From assembly GCF_030518795.1 (NCBI RefSeq), contig NZ_CP130427.1, positions 2,294,001 to 2,358,000 on the forward strand: DNA of 64,000 nucleotides, given 5' to 3'. The DNA comes from Micromonospora sp. NBRC 110009. Its GTDB lineage: Bacteria > Actinomycetota > Actinomycetes > Mycobacteriales > Micromonosporaceae. This document shows positions 49,775 to 60,014 of the stretch, piece by piece. The notes under the pieces are model-generated. The model made no database searches. It was given only the letters and a program-made list of their open reading frames with translations, and was not told the DNA's origin. Numbering within the stretch: position 1 is the stretch's first letter; each line of letters opens with the position of its first letter. Both the position numbers and the translations under genes were made by a program.

Positions 49775-50683
49775 TCAGTCCCGCTCGGCCAGGGTCAGCT
49801 CGACCCCGCCGACCAGATCGGCGCAGACGTTGTAGACGAAGGCGCCGAGGGTGGCGAGGGCGGTGAAGAGCACGACGTTGACCAGGCCGATCAGCGCGGA
49901 GCTGAGGATCACGCCCTTGGCGGTGATCCGGAAGCCACCGCCCTGGCTGCCGCTGGCGCTGACCAGGTCGGTCAGGCTGTCGTTGACGCTCTTGAACACG
50001 CCCATCGCGTCGAGGGCCAGGTAGAGCACCGAGGTAGCGACGACCACCACGATGAAGAGCACCACCGAGACCGCGAACGCGAACTTCATCACGGACCACG
50101 GATCGATCCGCTTGAGGTTCAGCCGGGCCCGGCGCGGTCCGCGCGACGCGGCGGAGCTGACGGAGGTACGCGCGGCGCGTACCGCCTCACCGACGCGCGC
50201 GGCCCCGACGGCGGCCGCACCACTGATCCCCGGCGGCAGGCCGCCACCGTTGGCGGGGCGGCCGGTGGTGCCGGGCCGGGCGCCGTCCGGCGTCGGCCTG
50301 CCGAGGCCGGCACCGATGCGCGGCTGGGTGCCGGTGGTGCCGGTGGACGGCCTGGCCGTGGCCGTCGGCTTGATCGGCTGGGTCGCCGTGGGGGCCGGCT
50401 TGGTCGCGGTGGCCGCGGCGGCGGCCGGGCCGTCGGTGGGGGCCGGCGCGTCGGACTTGGCCTGCTCGGCCTGCTCGGTCGCCCCCGAATCCTCGGCGGG
50501 CTTGTCGGGTGGTGGCGTCATGCCGGGGGCCCGGGTGAACTTCGGGGCAGGCGCATCGGCGGGGACCGTGGCCCGGCCCACGGCCGCGCGGCCGGTCGCT
50601 GGCGTACCGCCCTGCGCGGCCTCCTCGTCGACCGGGTTGGCCGAGGTCCCCGTGTTCCCCGACTTCGCCTGTGTCTCCGTCAT
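49775..50683 (-). CDS. DUF3566 membrane protein
   Basis: The 302 residues start with a long Pro/Ala/Thr-rich disordered part (1-180) and end in the DUF3566 domain: LKRIDPWSVMKFAFAVSVVL with helix one (about 205-230), DSLTDLVSASGSQGGGFRIT, and helix two (about 262-285). I start at ATG 50683, three nt after the gyrA stop; a TTG at 50686 also is in frame. DUF3566 genes follow gyrA throughout actinobacteria; a link to cell growth is suspected, but the molecular role is unknown. Confidence 0.93.
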   Translation of the reverse strand: MTETQAKSGNTGTSANPVDEEAAQGGTPATGRAAVGRATVPADAPAPKFTRAPGMTPPPDKPAEDSGATEQAEQAKSDAPAPTDGPAAAAATATKPAPTATQPIKPTATARPSTGTTGTQPRIGAGLGRPTPDGARPGTTGRPANGGGLPPGISGAAAVGAARVGEAVRAARTSVSSAASRGPRRARLNLKRIDPWSVMKFAFAVSVVLFIVVVVATSVLYLALDAMGVFKSVNDSLTDLVSASGSQGGGFRITAKGVILSSALIGLVNVVLFTALATLGAFVYNVCADLVGGVELTLAERD

Positions 50684-50686
50684 CAA

Positions 50687-53212
50687 CTAGTCCTGTTCGT
50701 CAGGCTCGTCGGCATTGCGAGCAATCGCCACGATAGTCACGCCGTCCGGGAGGTCCATCAGCTTGACCCCCATTGTGTTCCGGTCACGCGTACGTCGTAC
50801 AGGCTTCACCGGAGTCCGGATGACGCCGCCGTTGCTGGTGATAGCGAACAACTCGTCGTCCGGGCTGATCACCACCGCACCGACCAGACCACCGCGTCGC
50901 TCGGTGATCTTCGCAGTCAGCACGCCCTTACCTCCCCGGCCCTGGACCGGGTATTCCTCGATCGGGGTGCGTTTCGCGTAGCCCCCGTTCGTCGCGACCA
51001 GCACGTCCATGTCCATACCCTCACGGACGACCTCCATGGCCAGCAGGACGTCGTCCTCGCTGAACCGCATGCCGATGACGCCGGAGGTGGCCCGGCCCAT
51101 CGGGCGCAGGGTCTCGTCGGTGGCGTTGAAGCGGATCGCCTGGGCGTTCTTGGAGACCAGCAGCAGGTCGTCGTCCGACCCCACCAGGGCAGCACCGACC
51201 AGCTCGTCCTCATCGCGCAGGTTGATCGCGATGACTCCGCCGGAACGATTGGAGTCGAACTCCTCGAGCCGCGTCTTCTTCACCAGGCCGTTCTTCGTGG
51301 CCAGTACCAGGTAGGGCGCCACCTGGTAGTTCGGAATTTCGATGATCTGGGCGATCTGCTCGTCCGCTTGGAAGGCGAGCAGGTTGGCCACGTGCTGGCC
51401 CTTGGCCACCCTACTGGCTTCGGGAAGCTCGTAGGCCTTGGCCCGGTAGACCCTGCCCTTGTTCGTGAAGAACAGGATCCAGTCGTGGGTGGAGCATACG
51501 AAGAAGTGGCTGACGATGTCGTCCTGCCGCAGCGTCGCCCCGCTGACGCCCTTGCCGCCGCGCCGCTGCGAGCGGTATAGGTCGACCTTGGTGCGCTTGG
51601 CGTACCCGGTGCGGGTGATGGTGACGACGACGTCCTCGCGGGCGATGAGGTCCTCCATGGAGACCTCGCCCTCGAACGGGATGATCTTCGTCCGCCGCTC
51701 GTCGCCCCACTTGGCGACAATCTCGCCGAGCTCCTCGGCGACGATCTTCCGCTGCCGCTCCGGCTTGGCGAGGATGTCCTTGAGGTCGGCGATCTCCAGC
51801 TCGAGCTTGGCCAGGTCGTCGAGGATGCGCTGCCGCTCCAGGGCGGCGAGCCGGCGCAGCTGCATGTCCAGGATCGCGGTCGCCTGGACCTCGTCGATCT
51901 CCAGCAGCCGGATCAGGCCCTGGCGGGCGTCCTCCACCGTGGGCGAGCGACGGATCAGGGCGATGACCTCGTCGAGCGCGTCGAGCGCCTTCGCCAGACC
52001 GCGCAGGATGTGCGCCCGCTCCTCCGCCTTGCGCAGCCGGAACGCGGTCCGCCGGCGGATGACCTCGATCTGGTGCTCGACGTAGTAGCGGATGAACTGG
52101 GCCAGGTTGAGGGTGCGCGGCACGCCGTCGACCAGCGCCAGCATGTTGGCGCCGAAGGTCTCCTGGAGCTGGGTGTGCTTGTAGAGGTTGTTGAGCACCA
52201 CCTTGGCGACCGCGTCGCGCTTGAGCACCAGCACGATCCGCATGCCGGTACGCCCGGAGGACTCGTCGCGGATGTCGGCGATGCCGCCGAGCTTGCCCTC
52301 CTTGATCAGCTCGGCGATCCGCTCCGCGAGGTTGTCAGGGTTGACCTGGTAGGGCAGCTCGCTGACCACCAGCGCCGGGCGGCCCCGCTTGTCCTCCTCG
52401 ACCTCGACCACGGCGCGCATCCGGATCGAGCCGCGCCCGGTCCGGTACGCGTCCTGGATGCCGGCCTGGCCGACGATCAGGCCGTGGGTCGGGAAGTCGG
52501 GACCCTTGACGATCTCCAGCAGCGCCTCGAGGGTGGTCGCCTCGTCGGCCTCCGGGTGCTCCAGGCACCACTGCACGGCCGCGCCGATCTCGCGCAGGTT
52601 GTGCGGCGGGATCTTGGTGGCCATGCCGACCGCGATGCCCTCGGAGCCGTTGATCAGCAGGTTGGGGATGCGGGACGGCAGGATGGTGGGTTCCTTGGCC
52701 CGGCCGTCGTAGTTGTCCTGCAGGTCGACGGTGTCCTCGTCGATGTCCCGCAACATCTCCATGGCCAGCGGGTCGAGCTTGCACTCGGTGTACCGCATGG
52801 CCGCGGCCGGGTCGTTGCCCGGGGAGCCGAAGTTGCCGTTGCCGTCGACCAGCGGGTAGCGCAGCGACCAGGGCTGCGCCATCCGGACCAGCGCGTCGTA
52901 GATGGCCGAGTCGCCGTGCGGGTGGAACTGACCCATCACGTCACCGACGACCCGGGAGCACTTCACGTAGCCGCGGTCCGGCCGGTAGCCGGAGTCGAAC
53001 ATGGCGTAGAGGATCTTGCGGTGGACCGGCTTGAGCCCGTCCCGGACGTCCGGCAGGGCCCGCCCGACGATGACGCTCATGGCGTAGTCGAGGTACGAGC
53101 GCTGCATCTCGACCTCGAGGCCGACCGGCTCGATCCGGTCGTGCGCGACGACCGCGGCCAGTGTCTCCGGGGTCTCCGGCTCGTTCGGCGTGGACTCGGG
53201 AGTATCGGTCAC
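50687..53212 (-). CDS. gyrA: DNA gyrase subunit A
   Basis: This 841-residue subunit breaks and rejoins DNA during negative supercoiling. It has [20 protein letters not shown], the quinolone-resistance region [20 protein letters not shown] (Ser at the E. coli 83 position, so no resistance change is seen there), the active-site Tyr in [10 protein letters not shown], and the GyrA box QRRGGKG that wraps DNA, followed by the C-terminal beta-pinwheel. It is downstream of gyrB with 130 nt between them, which contain four DnaA-box-like sites. Confidence 0.99.
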   Translation of the reverse strand: MTDTPESTPNEPETPETLAAVVAHDRIEPVGLEVEMQRSYLDYAMSVIVGRALPDVRDGLKPVHRKILYAMFDSGYRPDRGYVKCSRVVGDVMGQFHPHGDSAIYDALVRMAQPWSLRYPLVDGNGNFGSPGNDPAAAMRYTECKLDPLAMEMLRDIDEDTVDLQDNYDGRAKEPTILPSRIPNLLINGSEGIAVGMATKIPPHNLREIGAAVQWCLEHPEADEATTLEALLEIVKGPDFPTHGLIVGQAGIQDAYRTGRGSIRMRAVVEVEEDKRGRPALVVSELPYQVNPDNLAERIAELIKEGKLGGIADIRDESSGRTGMRIVLVLKRDAVAKVVLNNLYKHTQLQETFGANMLALVDGVPRTLNLAQFIRYYVEHQIEVIRRRTAFRLRKAEERAHILRGLAKALDALDEVIALIRRSPTVEDARQGLIRLLEIDEVQATAILDMQLRRLAALERQRILDDLAKLELEIADLKDILAKPERQRKIVAEELGEIVAKWGDERRTKIIPFEGEVSMEDLIAREDVVVTITRTGYAKRTKVDLYRSQRRGGKGVSGATLRQDDIVSHFFVCSTHDWILFFTNKGRVYRAKAYELPEASRVAKGQHVANLLAFQADEQIAQIIEIPNYQVAPYLVLATKNGLVKKTRLEEFDSNRSGGVIAINLRDEDELVGAALVGSDDDLLLVSKNAQAIRFNATDETLRPMGRATSGVIGMRFSEDDVLLAMEVVREGMDMDVLVATNGGYAKRTPIEEYPVQGRGGKGVLTAKITERRGGLVGAVVISPDDELFAITSNGGVIRTPVKPVRRTRDRNTMGVKLMDLPDGVTIVAIARNADEPDEQD

Positions 53213-53248
53213 TGTTAACCCTTATCAGACTCAGAGTCGTTTTCGTGC

Positions 53249-53300
53249 TGTGGATAACGGCTGTGGAAACCGGCCGGACTGTGGATAACTCTGTGGACTG
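53249..53300. promoter_or_regulatory. DnaA-box cluster between gyrB and gyrA
   Basis: Two perfect boxes, TGTGGATAA at 53249-53257 and 53280-53288 (TTATCCACA on the other strand), and two near matches (53262-53270, 53292-53300) occur within 52 bp, 37 nt upstream of gyrA. All have the same orientation. A role in gyrA control or DnaA titration is inferred. Confidence 0.75.
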
Positions 53301-53342
53301 CCGGGCCGGCCGGTGGATCTCCCGCCGGCCCGGCGCCGTCCG

Positions 53343-55289
53343 TCAGATGTCGAGGAACCGCACGTCCTTGGCGTTGCGCTGGATGAACGAGCGGCGTGCC
53401 TCCACGTCCTCACCCATGAGCACGCTGAACAGCTCGTCGGCGGTTGCGGCGTCGTCGAGGGTCACCTGGCGCAGCGTACGGGTGGCCGGGTTCATCGTGG
53501 TCTCCCACAGCTCGGGGTAGTTCATCTCGCCGAGACCCTTGAACCGCTGGATGTCGTCCGGCCTGGCGTTGGGCTTCTTCTGCTGGCGCAGCGCGATCAG
53601 CCCGTCCCGCTCCCGGTCCGAGTACGCGTACTGGGCGTCGTCGCCCTTCTTGTTCCACTTGATCTTGTAGAGCGGCGGGGCGGCCAGGTAGACGTGGCCC
53701 AGCTCGACCAGCGGCCGCATGAAGCGGAACAGCAGCGTGAGCAGCAGCGTCTGGATGTGCTGGCCGTCCACGTCGGCGTCGGCCATCAGCACGATCTTGT
53801 GGTAGCGCAGCTTCTCGATGTCGAAATCGTCGTGGATGCCGGTGCCCAGCGCGGTGATCAGCGCCTGGACCTCGTTGTTCTTGAGCACCCGGTCGATCCG
53901 GGCCTTCTCCACGTTCAGGATCTTGCCGCGGATCGGCAGGATCGCCTGGGTACGCGGGTCGCGCCCCTGCTTGGCCGAGCCGCCGGCGGAGTCACCCTCG
54001 ACGATGAACACCTCGGACTCGCGCGGGTCAGTGGACTGGCAGTCGGCCAGCTTGCCCGGCATCGAGCCCGACTCCAGCAGCGACTTGCGCCGGGCCAGCT
54101 TGCGCGCCTGCTGGGCGGCGATCCGGGCCCGTGCCGCCTGCGACGCCTTCTGGATGATGGTCTTCGCCTCTGCCGGGTTCCGGTCGAACCAATCGACCAG
54201 CCGGTCGTTGCAGACCCGCTGCACGAAGCTCTTCACCGGGGTGTTGCCGAGCTTCGTCTTGGTCTGGCCCTCGAACTGCGGGTTGGTCAGCTTGACCGAG
54301 ATGATCGCGGCCAGGCCCTCGCGGATGTCCTCGCCGGAGAGCTTCTCGTCGCTCTTGAGCAGCTTCCGGTCGGTGCCGTAGCGGTTGACCACGCTGGTCA
54401 GCGCGGCCCGGAAGCCCTCCTCGTGGGTGCCGCCCTCGTGCGTGTTGATGTTGTTGGCGAAGGTGTAGACCGACTCGCCGTACGACTCGTTCCACTGCAT
54501 GGCGATCTCGACCGACATGCCCTCCTCCTCGGCGCCGAACTCGACCACCGTCTTGTGGATCGGGTTCTTCGAGGCGTTGAGGTGCCGGACGAAGTCGGCG
54601 ATGCCACCCTCGTAGTGGAAGGTCACCTCGCGCGGCTTGCCCTCCTCGGTCTCGGCGACCCGCTCGTCGAGCAGGTGGATGGTGAGGCCGCGGGTGAGGA
54701 AGGCCATCTCCTGGAGGCGCCGGTAGATGGTCTGGAAGTCGAAGTCGACGGTCTCGAAGACGTCGGGGTCGGGCCAGAAGGAGACCGCCGAGCCGGTCCG
54801 GTCGGTCGGCTCACCCTTCTCCAGCGGGGTCGGCTTGGAGTGGTGGTATTCCTGCCGCCAGACGAAGCCGTCCTTGTGGATCTCCACGGCCATCTTGGTG
54901 GAGAGGGCGTTCACCACCGAGACGCCGACGCCGTGCAGGCCGCCGGAGACGGCGTACGCCTTGCCGTCGAACTTGCCGCCCGCGTGCAGCACGGTCAGGG
55001 CGACCTCGACACCCGGCTTCTTGAGCTTGGGGTGGAGGTCGACCGGGAAGCCACGCCCGTTGTCGGTGACCCGCACGCCGCCGTCGGTCAGCAGCACCAC
55101 GTCGATGGTGTCGCAGTATCCGGCGAGCGCCTCGTCCACCGCGTTGTCGACGACCTCCCACACGAGGTGGTGCAGACCGCGTTCACCGGTGGACCCGATG
55201 TACATACCGGGCCGCTTCCGGACCGCCTCCAACCCCTCGAGGACGGTGATCGACTCGGCGCCGTACTTCTTGTTGTCCTCCGCTGCCAC
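53343..55289 (-). CDS. gyrB: DNA gyrase subunit B
   Basis: This 648-residue ATPase subunit has the GHKL motifs ([36 protein letters not shown]), the TOPRIM domain ([31 protein letters not shown]) and the C-terminal GyrA-binding part ([11 protein letters not shown]). I start at GTG 55289 ([20 protein letters not shown]), matching M. tuberculosis GyrB; the open frame runs another 128 codons upstream without similarity. It is preceded by about 640 nt of non-coding sequence. Confidence 0.99.
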   Translation of the reverse strand: MAAEDNKKYGAESITVLEGLEAVRKRPGMYIGSTGERGLHHLVWEVVDNAVDEALAGYCDTIDVVLLTDGGVRVTDNGRGFPVDLHPKLKKPGVEVALTVLHAGGKFDGKAYAVSGGLHGVGVSVVNALSTKMAVEIHKDGFVWRQEYHHSKPTPLEKGEPTDRTGSAVSFWPDPDVFETVDFDFQTIYRRLQEMAFLTRGLTIHLLDERVAETEEGKPREVTFHYEGGIADFVRHLNASKNPIHKTVVEFGAEEEGMSVEIAMQWNESYGESVYTFANNINTHEGGTHEEGFRAALTSVVNRYGTDRKLLKSDEKLSGEDIREGLAAIISVKLTNPQFEGQTKTKLGNTPVKSFVQRVCNDRLVDWFDRNPAEAKTIIQKASQAARARIAAQQARKLARRKSLLESGSMPGKLADCQSTDPRESEVFIVEGDSAGGSAKQGRDPRTQAILPIRGKILNVEKARIDRVLKNNEVQALITALGTGIHDDFDIEKLRYHKIVLMADADVDGQHIQTLLLTLLFRFMRPLVELGHVYLAAPPLYKIKWNKKGDDAQYAYSDRERDGLIALRQQKKPNARPDDIQRFKGLGEMNYPELWETTMNPATRTLRQVTLDDAATADELFSVLMGEDVEARRSFIQRNAKDVRFLDI

Positions 55290-55927
55290 CCTCGGCCACT
55301 TTCTCGCGCCGGCCGCGCCAGGGCGCGGGGCGCGGGTTCGGCGGACAGGACGCGACGTCGGGCGCACGCGGACCGGTCCCCGGTTGTCCAGGTCACGGAT
55401 CGCCACGCCGGTCGCCGCGGTTGCCCGCGGATCGCGATCGGCTCGACCCGACCCGGGACAATGATCAAGGGCCCTGGGGCCCCTGTCCGTCGCTCCGTGT
55501 CGGGTCTTTCGTCTCGCCCTCAATCTTACTCTGCGCAGCCGACCAAACCGCCACTCGGCACCCCTGCGCAACGGCCTGAGAACTCCGTAGCGGGCCGAAC
55601 CGCGCTGTCCGCTACTCCCCCTACACGCGACCGACGGCTTCCGGTCGCGGCACGGCGTCAGACCGGCCTTCATTCGGTCCCGGAGCGCCGCCTAGCGGCG
55701 CGGAGGTCGAATTATGGCCGCCAGCCGAGCTGAAGCCGTCGTAGCCCTGATCGAGGGCGCGGCCGGCCACCGGATCGGTACCGGCACGTAACCGACCGGG
55801 GGTCGCAATGGGACGGGCCGTGCCGTACCTTTGCGGCGCCGCCGCTGCGGTCTTGATCTTTGGCGGGCCGAACCGGGACGATCGACCCGATCGGTCCGAC
55901 AACGTGCTTGGTGAGAGGTGACGCCAG
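55290..55927. other. gyrB upstream region
   Basis: About 640 nt without a gene, between gyrB (minus) and a plus-strand hypothetical gene. A possible gyrB -10 element TAAGAT reads on the minus strand at 55528-55523. A short GCGCCGC-cta-GCGGCGC hairpin lies at 55685-55701. A minus frame across it has no protein character. Confidence 0.5.
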
Positions 55928-56482
55928 ATGGGGCTGGACAACGTCGCGGTGCACTGGCCGCGGACCGGCCGCTTCTACGATCCGGTCGCGCCGGCCGAGT
56001 TCGTCGACTTCGGCGAGATCGTGGACATGCCACGCATCTCCGCTCCCACCGCGGCGCTCGCCGAGCTGATCGCCAAGACCGGCACGGTTCGCGCGACCGC
56101 GTACACCGAACTCGTCGATCTTATCCTCGGCCTGGAAAATGTGCTCTACGCCACGGAGAACGCCGCCGAGGACGAGGACCCGGTGATCGACCCGGACGGG
56201 TGCTCCTGGATCGCCGACGGGGTGGAGAAGTTCATCGCCCGGCACCGGCCGATCGATGAGGCGGTGACCTTCGAGTCGGTCAGCGAGGTGCTGCGGTCCC
56301 TGCTCGGCGACGGGCGCCTGGCCGAGCAGCAGCTGCGCTGGCTGGACAGCCGGCTGGACCGGCTGCGCGACGAGAACGGCGACCCGCCGCAGTGGAACTT
56401 CACCTGCGCCGAGCTGAGCGTGCTGGCCGCCTTCTACCGGCGCTGCGCCGACCGCGGCTTCGCCGTCTACGCCGACGCCTGA
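55928..56482 (+). CDS. conserved hypothetical protein, 184 residues
   Basis: The protein begins MGLDNVAVHWPRTGRFYDPV and includes LVDLILGLENVLYATENAAE, ADGVEKFIARHRPIDEAVTF, LRWLDSRLDRLRDENGD and FTCAELSVLAAFYRRCADRG. It is soluble and mostly helical, without a recognised domain. It is conserved in this origin-proximal place in Micromonosporaceae as far as I recall. GAGAGGTGACGCC precedes the ATG. It is convergent with the MarR gene. Confidence 0.75.
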   Translation: MGLDNVAVHWPRTGRFYDPVAPAEFVDFGEIVDMPRISAPTAALAELIAKTGTVRATAYTELVDLILGLENVLYATENAAEDEDPVIDPDGCSWIADGVEKFIARHRPIDEAVTFESVSEVLRSLLGDGRLAEQQLRWLDSRLDRLRDENGDPPQWNFTCAELSVLAAFYRRCADRGFAVYADA

Positions 56483-56961
56483 CCCGGCTCCCCGGCGGCG
56501 CCGGGCGCGGCCGTCGCGGCACGACTGGCCGCCGCGATCACCTCGGTCAGCACCCCGTGCAGGTGCCGCAGGTCCGCCAGGGGCAGGCCGAGCCGCGCCA
56601 CGATCGCGGGCGGAATCTGCTCGGCCTGCGCCCGGAGGGCCTGGCCGCTGGGCGTGAGCGAGACGGCGAGGCTGCGCTCGTCCGACGCGTCCCGCTCGCG
56701 CCGCACGTAGCCGGCGGCTTCGAGCCGCTTGAGTAGCGGCGACAGCGTGCCGGGGTCGAGCTGGAGCAGCCGGCTCAGCTCCCGCACGGACAGCGGCGCG
56801 GACTGCCAGAGCGCCAGCATGACCAGGTATTGCGGATGGGTCAGGCCCATCGGCTCCAGCAGCGGTCGGTAGACCGCGACGACGCCGCGTGCGGCGACCG
56901 AGAGCGCGAAGCAGACCTGCTGCTCCAGCGCCAGGGGATCGCCCTCCAGCTGCTCGGCCAC
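56467..56961 (-). CDS. MarR-family regulator, OhrR-like
   Basis: This winged-helix regulator of about 164 residues has LEQQVCFALSVAARGVVAVY, with the single N-terminal Cys that OhrR proteins use to sense organic peroxides, then GLTHPQYLVMLALWQSAPLS, VRELSRLLQLDPGTLSPLLK and the wing RRERDASDERSLAVSLT. I prefer GTG 56961 because AGGAGG then sits six nt upstream; the earlier GTG 56967 abuts it. No ohr gene is adjacent, so peroxide sensing is inferred from the Cys. The 3' end overlaps the convergent hypothetical gene by 16 nt. Confidence 0.9.
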   Translation of the reverse strand: MAEQLEGDPLALEQQVCFALSVAARGVVAVYRPLLEPMGLTHPQYLVMLALWQSAPLSVRELSRLLQLDPGTLSPLLKRLEAAGYVRRERDASDERSLAVSLTPSGQALRAQAEQIPPAIVARLGLPLADLRHLHGVLTEVIAAASRAATAAPGAAGEPGQASA

Positions 56962-56998
56962 GCTCACCCTCCTCGTCGTCGTTGCGATCCTAGCAACG

Positions 56999-57012
56999 AT
57001 TGGTGTACCAAT
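56999..57012. promoter_or_regulatory. probable MarR/OhrR operator (ATTGG-TGTA-CCAAT)
   Basis: A perfect 14-bp inverted repeat 38 nt upstream of the MarR start and in front of the divergent small gene. Placement suggests autorepression. Confidence 0.5.
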
Positions 57013-57059
57013 AGTTGGCGCACAAATTGCGTCCGATGGGCGAGGGAGAGGCCAAGCGG

Positions 57060-57287
57060 ATGAGCGGCGACGAACAGGTGGGCGACGCCTCCGGCAAGGG
57101 CGGCCGCCTCATGGGGTGGGTGTTCCGCAACCTTGCCGGCCCGTCCGACGTGTCGGGCGCGGTGCAGGGCGGCTCACGGCAGGCCCGCGACGCCTGGAAG
57201 GAAGACCTCGAACGGCGCAAGCAGTGGAGCCGCGAGCAGCGGGAGCGCAAGCGCGCCGAGCGGGAGGCCCGGCGCGGCGATCGGTGA
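57060..57287 (+). CDS. small charged hypothetical protein, 75 residues
   Basis: From ATG 57060 the protein reads MSGDEQVGDASGKGG, GWVFRNLAGPSDVSGAVQGG, then a highly charged helix (WKEDLERRKQWSREQRERKR). Alternatives are ATG 57036 and 57015. The basic helical tail suggests nucleic acid or protein contacts, but there is no known domain. It is divergent from the MarR gene and shares the operator region. Confidence 0.55.
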   Translation: MSGDEQVGDASGKGGRLMGWVFRNLAGPSDVSGAVQGGSRQARDAWKEDLERRKQWSREQRERKRAEREARRGDR

Positions 57288-57290
57288 CCG

Positions 57291-57962
57291 TCAGCCGTAG
57301 GTGTCGCGCGGTCCGCGGCCGCGGACCCGGCGCGGGCCGCGCGACCAGGACGGCGCTGCCGGGCCGTGGATGTGCAGCTTGCGGACCACGTTGTGGCCCA
57401 CCTCGCGGGCGATCTGCTGGAGCAGCGAAGCGGCGAGCAGCCGCAGCTGTGTGGCCCACGCCGTCGAGCGGGCCTCCACCGTCAGCTCGCCGTTCTCCAG
57501 CTTGACCGGGCGGCTGTGCTGGGCCACCTCCGGACCGACCACCCGTTCCCAGGCACCGAAGACCGTCGCCTCCGCCGCCGGCTGCTGCCATCCCCGCGCC
57601 TTGACCAGCTTGTCCAGCACCGCGCCGAGCGGCTGCGGGTCGCGCGGATCCGGCCCGGGACCGGAGTAGCCGCGCAGCCGGCGCTCGCCGTCGCCGCGGA
57701 CCGCGCTGCGCCGTCGGGAGGTTCCCGCCGCCTGCCGCCGCGCCTTCGCCGCGTCCAGCACCGCCCGGGCCAGATCCGGCCCGGACGCCCCGGCCGGCAG
57801 CTCCCCGCCGGCCGCGTCCGCGCCGCCCTCCGCTTCGGCCGGTCCGTCACCGCCCGCGCCGGCCCGCCGACCGGGGCCGTCCGCAGCGCCCGGCCCCTCA
57901 GGGGTACGCCCACCGCGTCCCGGCCCCAGCCGGGCAGGCGGGAGTTCGACCTCATCCGACAC
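57291..57962 (-). CDS. DUF721 (DciA-like) protein
   Basis: The 223 residues consist of a disordered Gly/Pro-rich N-terminus (1-100) and a DUF721 domain (about 110-205: [59 protein letters not shown]). DciA loads the replicative helicase in bacteria that lack DnaC/DnaI; in actinobacteria this gene between recF and gyrB is the counterpart. GTG 57962 overlaps the recF stop by 11 nt, so the two are coupled. Confidence 0.92.
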   Translation of the reverse strand: MSDEVELPPARLGPGRGGRTPEGPGAADGPGRRAGAGGDGPAEAEGGADAAGGELPAGASGPDLARAVLDAAKARRQAAGTSRRRSAVRGDGERRLRGYSGPGPDPRDPQPLGAVLDKLVKARGWQQPAAEATVFGAWERVVGPEVAQHSRPVKLENGELTVEARSTAWATQLRLLAASLLQQIAREVGHNVVRKLHIHGPAAPSWSRGPRRVRGRGPRDTYG

Positions 57963-59085
57963 GGCGCACCGTCCCCTCGCCCACCGCGTACCGGGCGCCC
58001 CGCAGGGCCGCCGGCACGTCGTCGTCCACCGCACAGGTCACCAGGAGCTGGCTGGCCCCGCCGACCAGCTCGGCCAGCCGCTCCCGGCGGCCGGCGTCCA
58101 GCTCGGCGAAGACGTCGTCGAGCACCAGCACCGGCTCGATCCCGTCGGCGCGCAGCAGGTCGTACCCGGCCAGCCGCAGCGCGAGGGCGTACGACCAGGA
58201 CTCGCCGTGGCTCGCGTACCCCTTCGCAGGGAGCGGGCCGAGGGTGAGGGCGAGGTCGTCGCGGTGCGGCCCGACCAGGGTGGTGCCGCGGTCGATCTCC
58301 GCCGACCGTTGCTCGGCCAGCGCGGCGGTCAGCGCCTCGGCCAGCACCGCCCGGTCGGTCGTCGGGTCGGCCAGCTCCACCGACGGCCGGTACGCGATCC
58401 CCGCCGCGCCCCGGCCGGCCGCCACCGCGTCGTACGCCTTGGCCACATGCGGGGCGAGCGCGGCGACCAGCTCCAGTCGACCGGCGAGCAACTCGGCGCC
58501 GTGCTGCGCCAGATGGGTGTCCCAGACGGCCAGGGTGGACAGGTCCCCGCCCCGCGAGCCGCCCGTCTTGCGGGCCAGGTACGCCGTCCGCAGCAGGGCG
58601 TTGCGCTGCTTGACCACCCGCTCGTAGTCGGCGCGCACGCCCGCGTACCGGGGCTGGCGGGTGACCAGCAGGTCGTCGAGGTAGCGGCGGCGCTCGGCCG
58701 GGTCCCCGCGGACGAGTTCCAGGTCCTCCGGGGCGAAGAGCACCAGCCGCAGCGCGCCCAGCACGTCCCGGGCGCGGCGGGCCGGGGAACGGCCCAGCCT
58801 CGCCCGGTTGGCCTTGCCGGGGACGATCTCCAACTCGACCAGCAGTTCCCGGCCCTCGTGCACCACCGCGCAGCGGATCACCGCCGCGGCGGCGCCCATC
58901 CGGACCAGCGGGGCGTCCGTGGCGACCCGGTGCGAATCCAGGGTCGCCACGTAGCCCAACGCCTCGACCAGATTGGTCTTGCCGACGCCGTTGGCGCCGA
59001 TCAGCACGTTCGGGCCCGGCTCCAGGTCGACGCCGACCCGCTCGTACGAGCGGAAGTCGACCAGTTCGAGCCGGCGGACGTACAC
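57952..59085 (-). CDS. recF: DNA replication and repair protein RecF
   Basis: This 377-residue SMC-like ATPase helps load RecA at gaps. It has [20 protein letters not shown] at the start, Walker [15 protein letters not shown], the signature [19 protein letters not shown] region and Walker [17 protein letters not shown]. It starts at GTG 59085. It lies in the conserved run gnd-recF-DUF721-gyrB. Confidence 0.98.
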   Translation of the reverse strand: MYVRRLELVDFRSYERVGVDLEPGPNVLIGANGVGKTNLVEALGYVATLDSHRVATDAPLVRMGAAAAVIRCAVVHEGRELLVELEIVPGKANRARLGRSPARRARDVLGALRLVLFAPEDLELVRGDPAERRRYLDDLLVTRQPRYAGVRADYERVVKQRNALLRTAYLARKTGGSRGGDLSTLAVWDTHLAQHGAELLAGRLELVAALAPHVAKAYDAVAAGRGAAGIAYRPSVELADPTTDRAVLAEALTAALAEQRSAEIDRGTTLVGPHRDDLALTLGPLPAKGYASHGESWSYALALRLAGYDLLRADGIEPVLVLDDVFAELDAGRRERLAELVGGASQLLVTCAVDDDVPAALRGARYAVGEGTVRRVG

Positions 59086-59101
59086 AGGCTGTGGATACCG
59101 G

Positions 59102-59974
59102 TCAGTGCTTGCGGACGGCGTGCCCGCCGAACTGCTGGCGCAGCGCGGCGACGGCCTTCATCGCCGGCGAGTCGTCCTGCCGGGACGCGAACCGGGCGAA
59201 GAGGGAGGCGGTGATGACGTTCAGCGGCACGGCCAGCCGGACCGCCTCGTCGACGGTCCACCGGCCCTCGCCGGTGTCCTCGGTGTAGCCGCTCAGCTCG
59301 GCCAGCTCCGGGTCCTCGTCCAGCGCCCGGTCGAGCAGGTCGAGCAGCCAGGACCGGACCACGGTGCCCTCGCGCCAGGACTTGAAGACGCCCGGCACGT
59401 TGGTCACCAGCTCGGACTTGGCCAGCAGCTCGTAGCCCTCCGCGTAGGCGTGCATCAGGCCGTACTCGATGCCGTTGTGCACCATCTTGGCGTAGTGGCC
59501 GGCGCCGACCGGGCCGGCGTGCACGAAGCCGAACTCGCCGGCCGGCTTGAGCGCCTCGAAGATCGGCATCAGCCGCTCGACGTGCTCCTGGGCGCCGCCG
59601 ACCATCAGGGCGTACCCGTTCTGCTTGCCCCAGACGCCGCCGGAGACGCCGACGTCGATGTAGCCGATGCCCTGCTCGTTCAGGCGCTCGGCGCGCGGGG
59701 CGTCGTCGCTGAACCGCGAGTTTCCGCCGTCGATGATGATGTCGCCCTCGCCGAGGACGCCGGCGAGCTCGTCGATGGTGGCGTCGGTTACGCCGGCCGG
59801 CACCATCACCCAGACCGCGCGGGGCGACTCCAGCTTCTCGGCCAGCTCCGCGAGGCTCGCGACGTCGCTCAGCTGCACGTTGCGGTCGTAGCCGACCACC
59901 TCGTGCCCGGCGGCGCGCAACCGCTCCCGCATGTTGCCGCCCATCCGGCCGAGTCCTACCAGGCCGAGCTGCAT
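59102..59974 (-). CDS. gnd: 6-phosphogluconate dehydrogenase, decarboxylating (short, NAD-type)
   Basis: This 290-residue enzyme would convert 6-phosphogluconate to ribulose 5-phosphate and CO2. It has the Rossmann motif [37 protein letters not shown], and [20 protein letters not shown] with the catalytic Lys/Asn. The short length matches GntZ-type, usually NAD-dependent enzymes, in contrast to the 470-residue NADP form. It sits between dnaN and recF, the usual actinobacterial position. Confidence 0.96.
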   Translation of the reverse strand: MQLGLVGLGRMGGNMRERLRAAGHEVVGYDRNVQLSDVASLAELAEKLESPRAVWVMVPAGVTDATIDELAGVLGEGDIIIDGGNSRFSDDAPRAERLNEQGIGYIDVGVSGGVWGKQNGYALMVGGAQEHVERLMPIFEALKPAGEFGFVHAGPVGAGHYAKMVHNGIEYGLMHAYAEGYELLAKSELVTNVPGVFKSWREGTVVRSWLLDLLDRALDEDPELAELSGYTEDTGEGRWTVDEAVRLAVPLNVITASLFARFASRQDDSPAMKAVAALRQQFGGHAVRKH

Positions 59975-60014
59975 CTGCTGCTACCTCCGTACGTCTGGGT
60001 CTTGCTGGCGGCGA

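Noticed and set aside
50717..53210. Quinolone-resistance mutation in GyrA
   Set aside because: HGDSAIYD keeps Ser and Asp at the positions usually altered, so no resistance change is visible.
55290..55673. N-terminal extension of GyrB
   Set aside because: The extra 128 codons are Arg-rich without similarity; GTG 55289 matches the known N-terminus.
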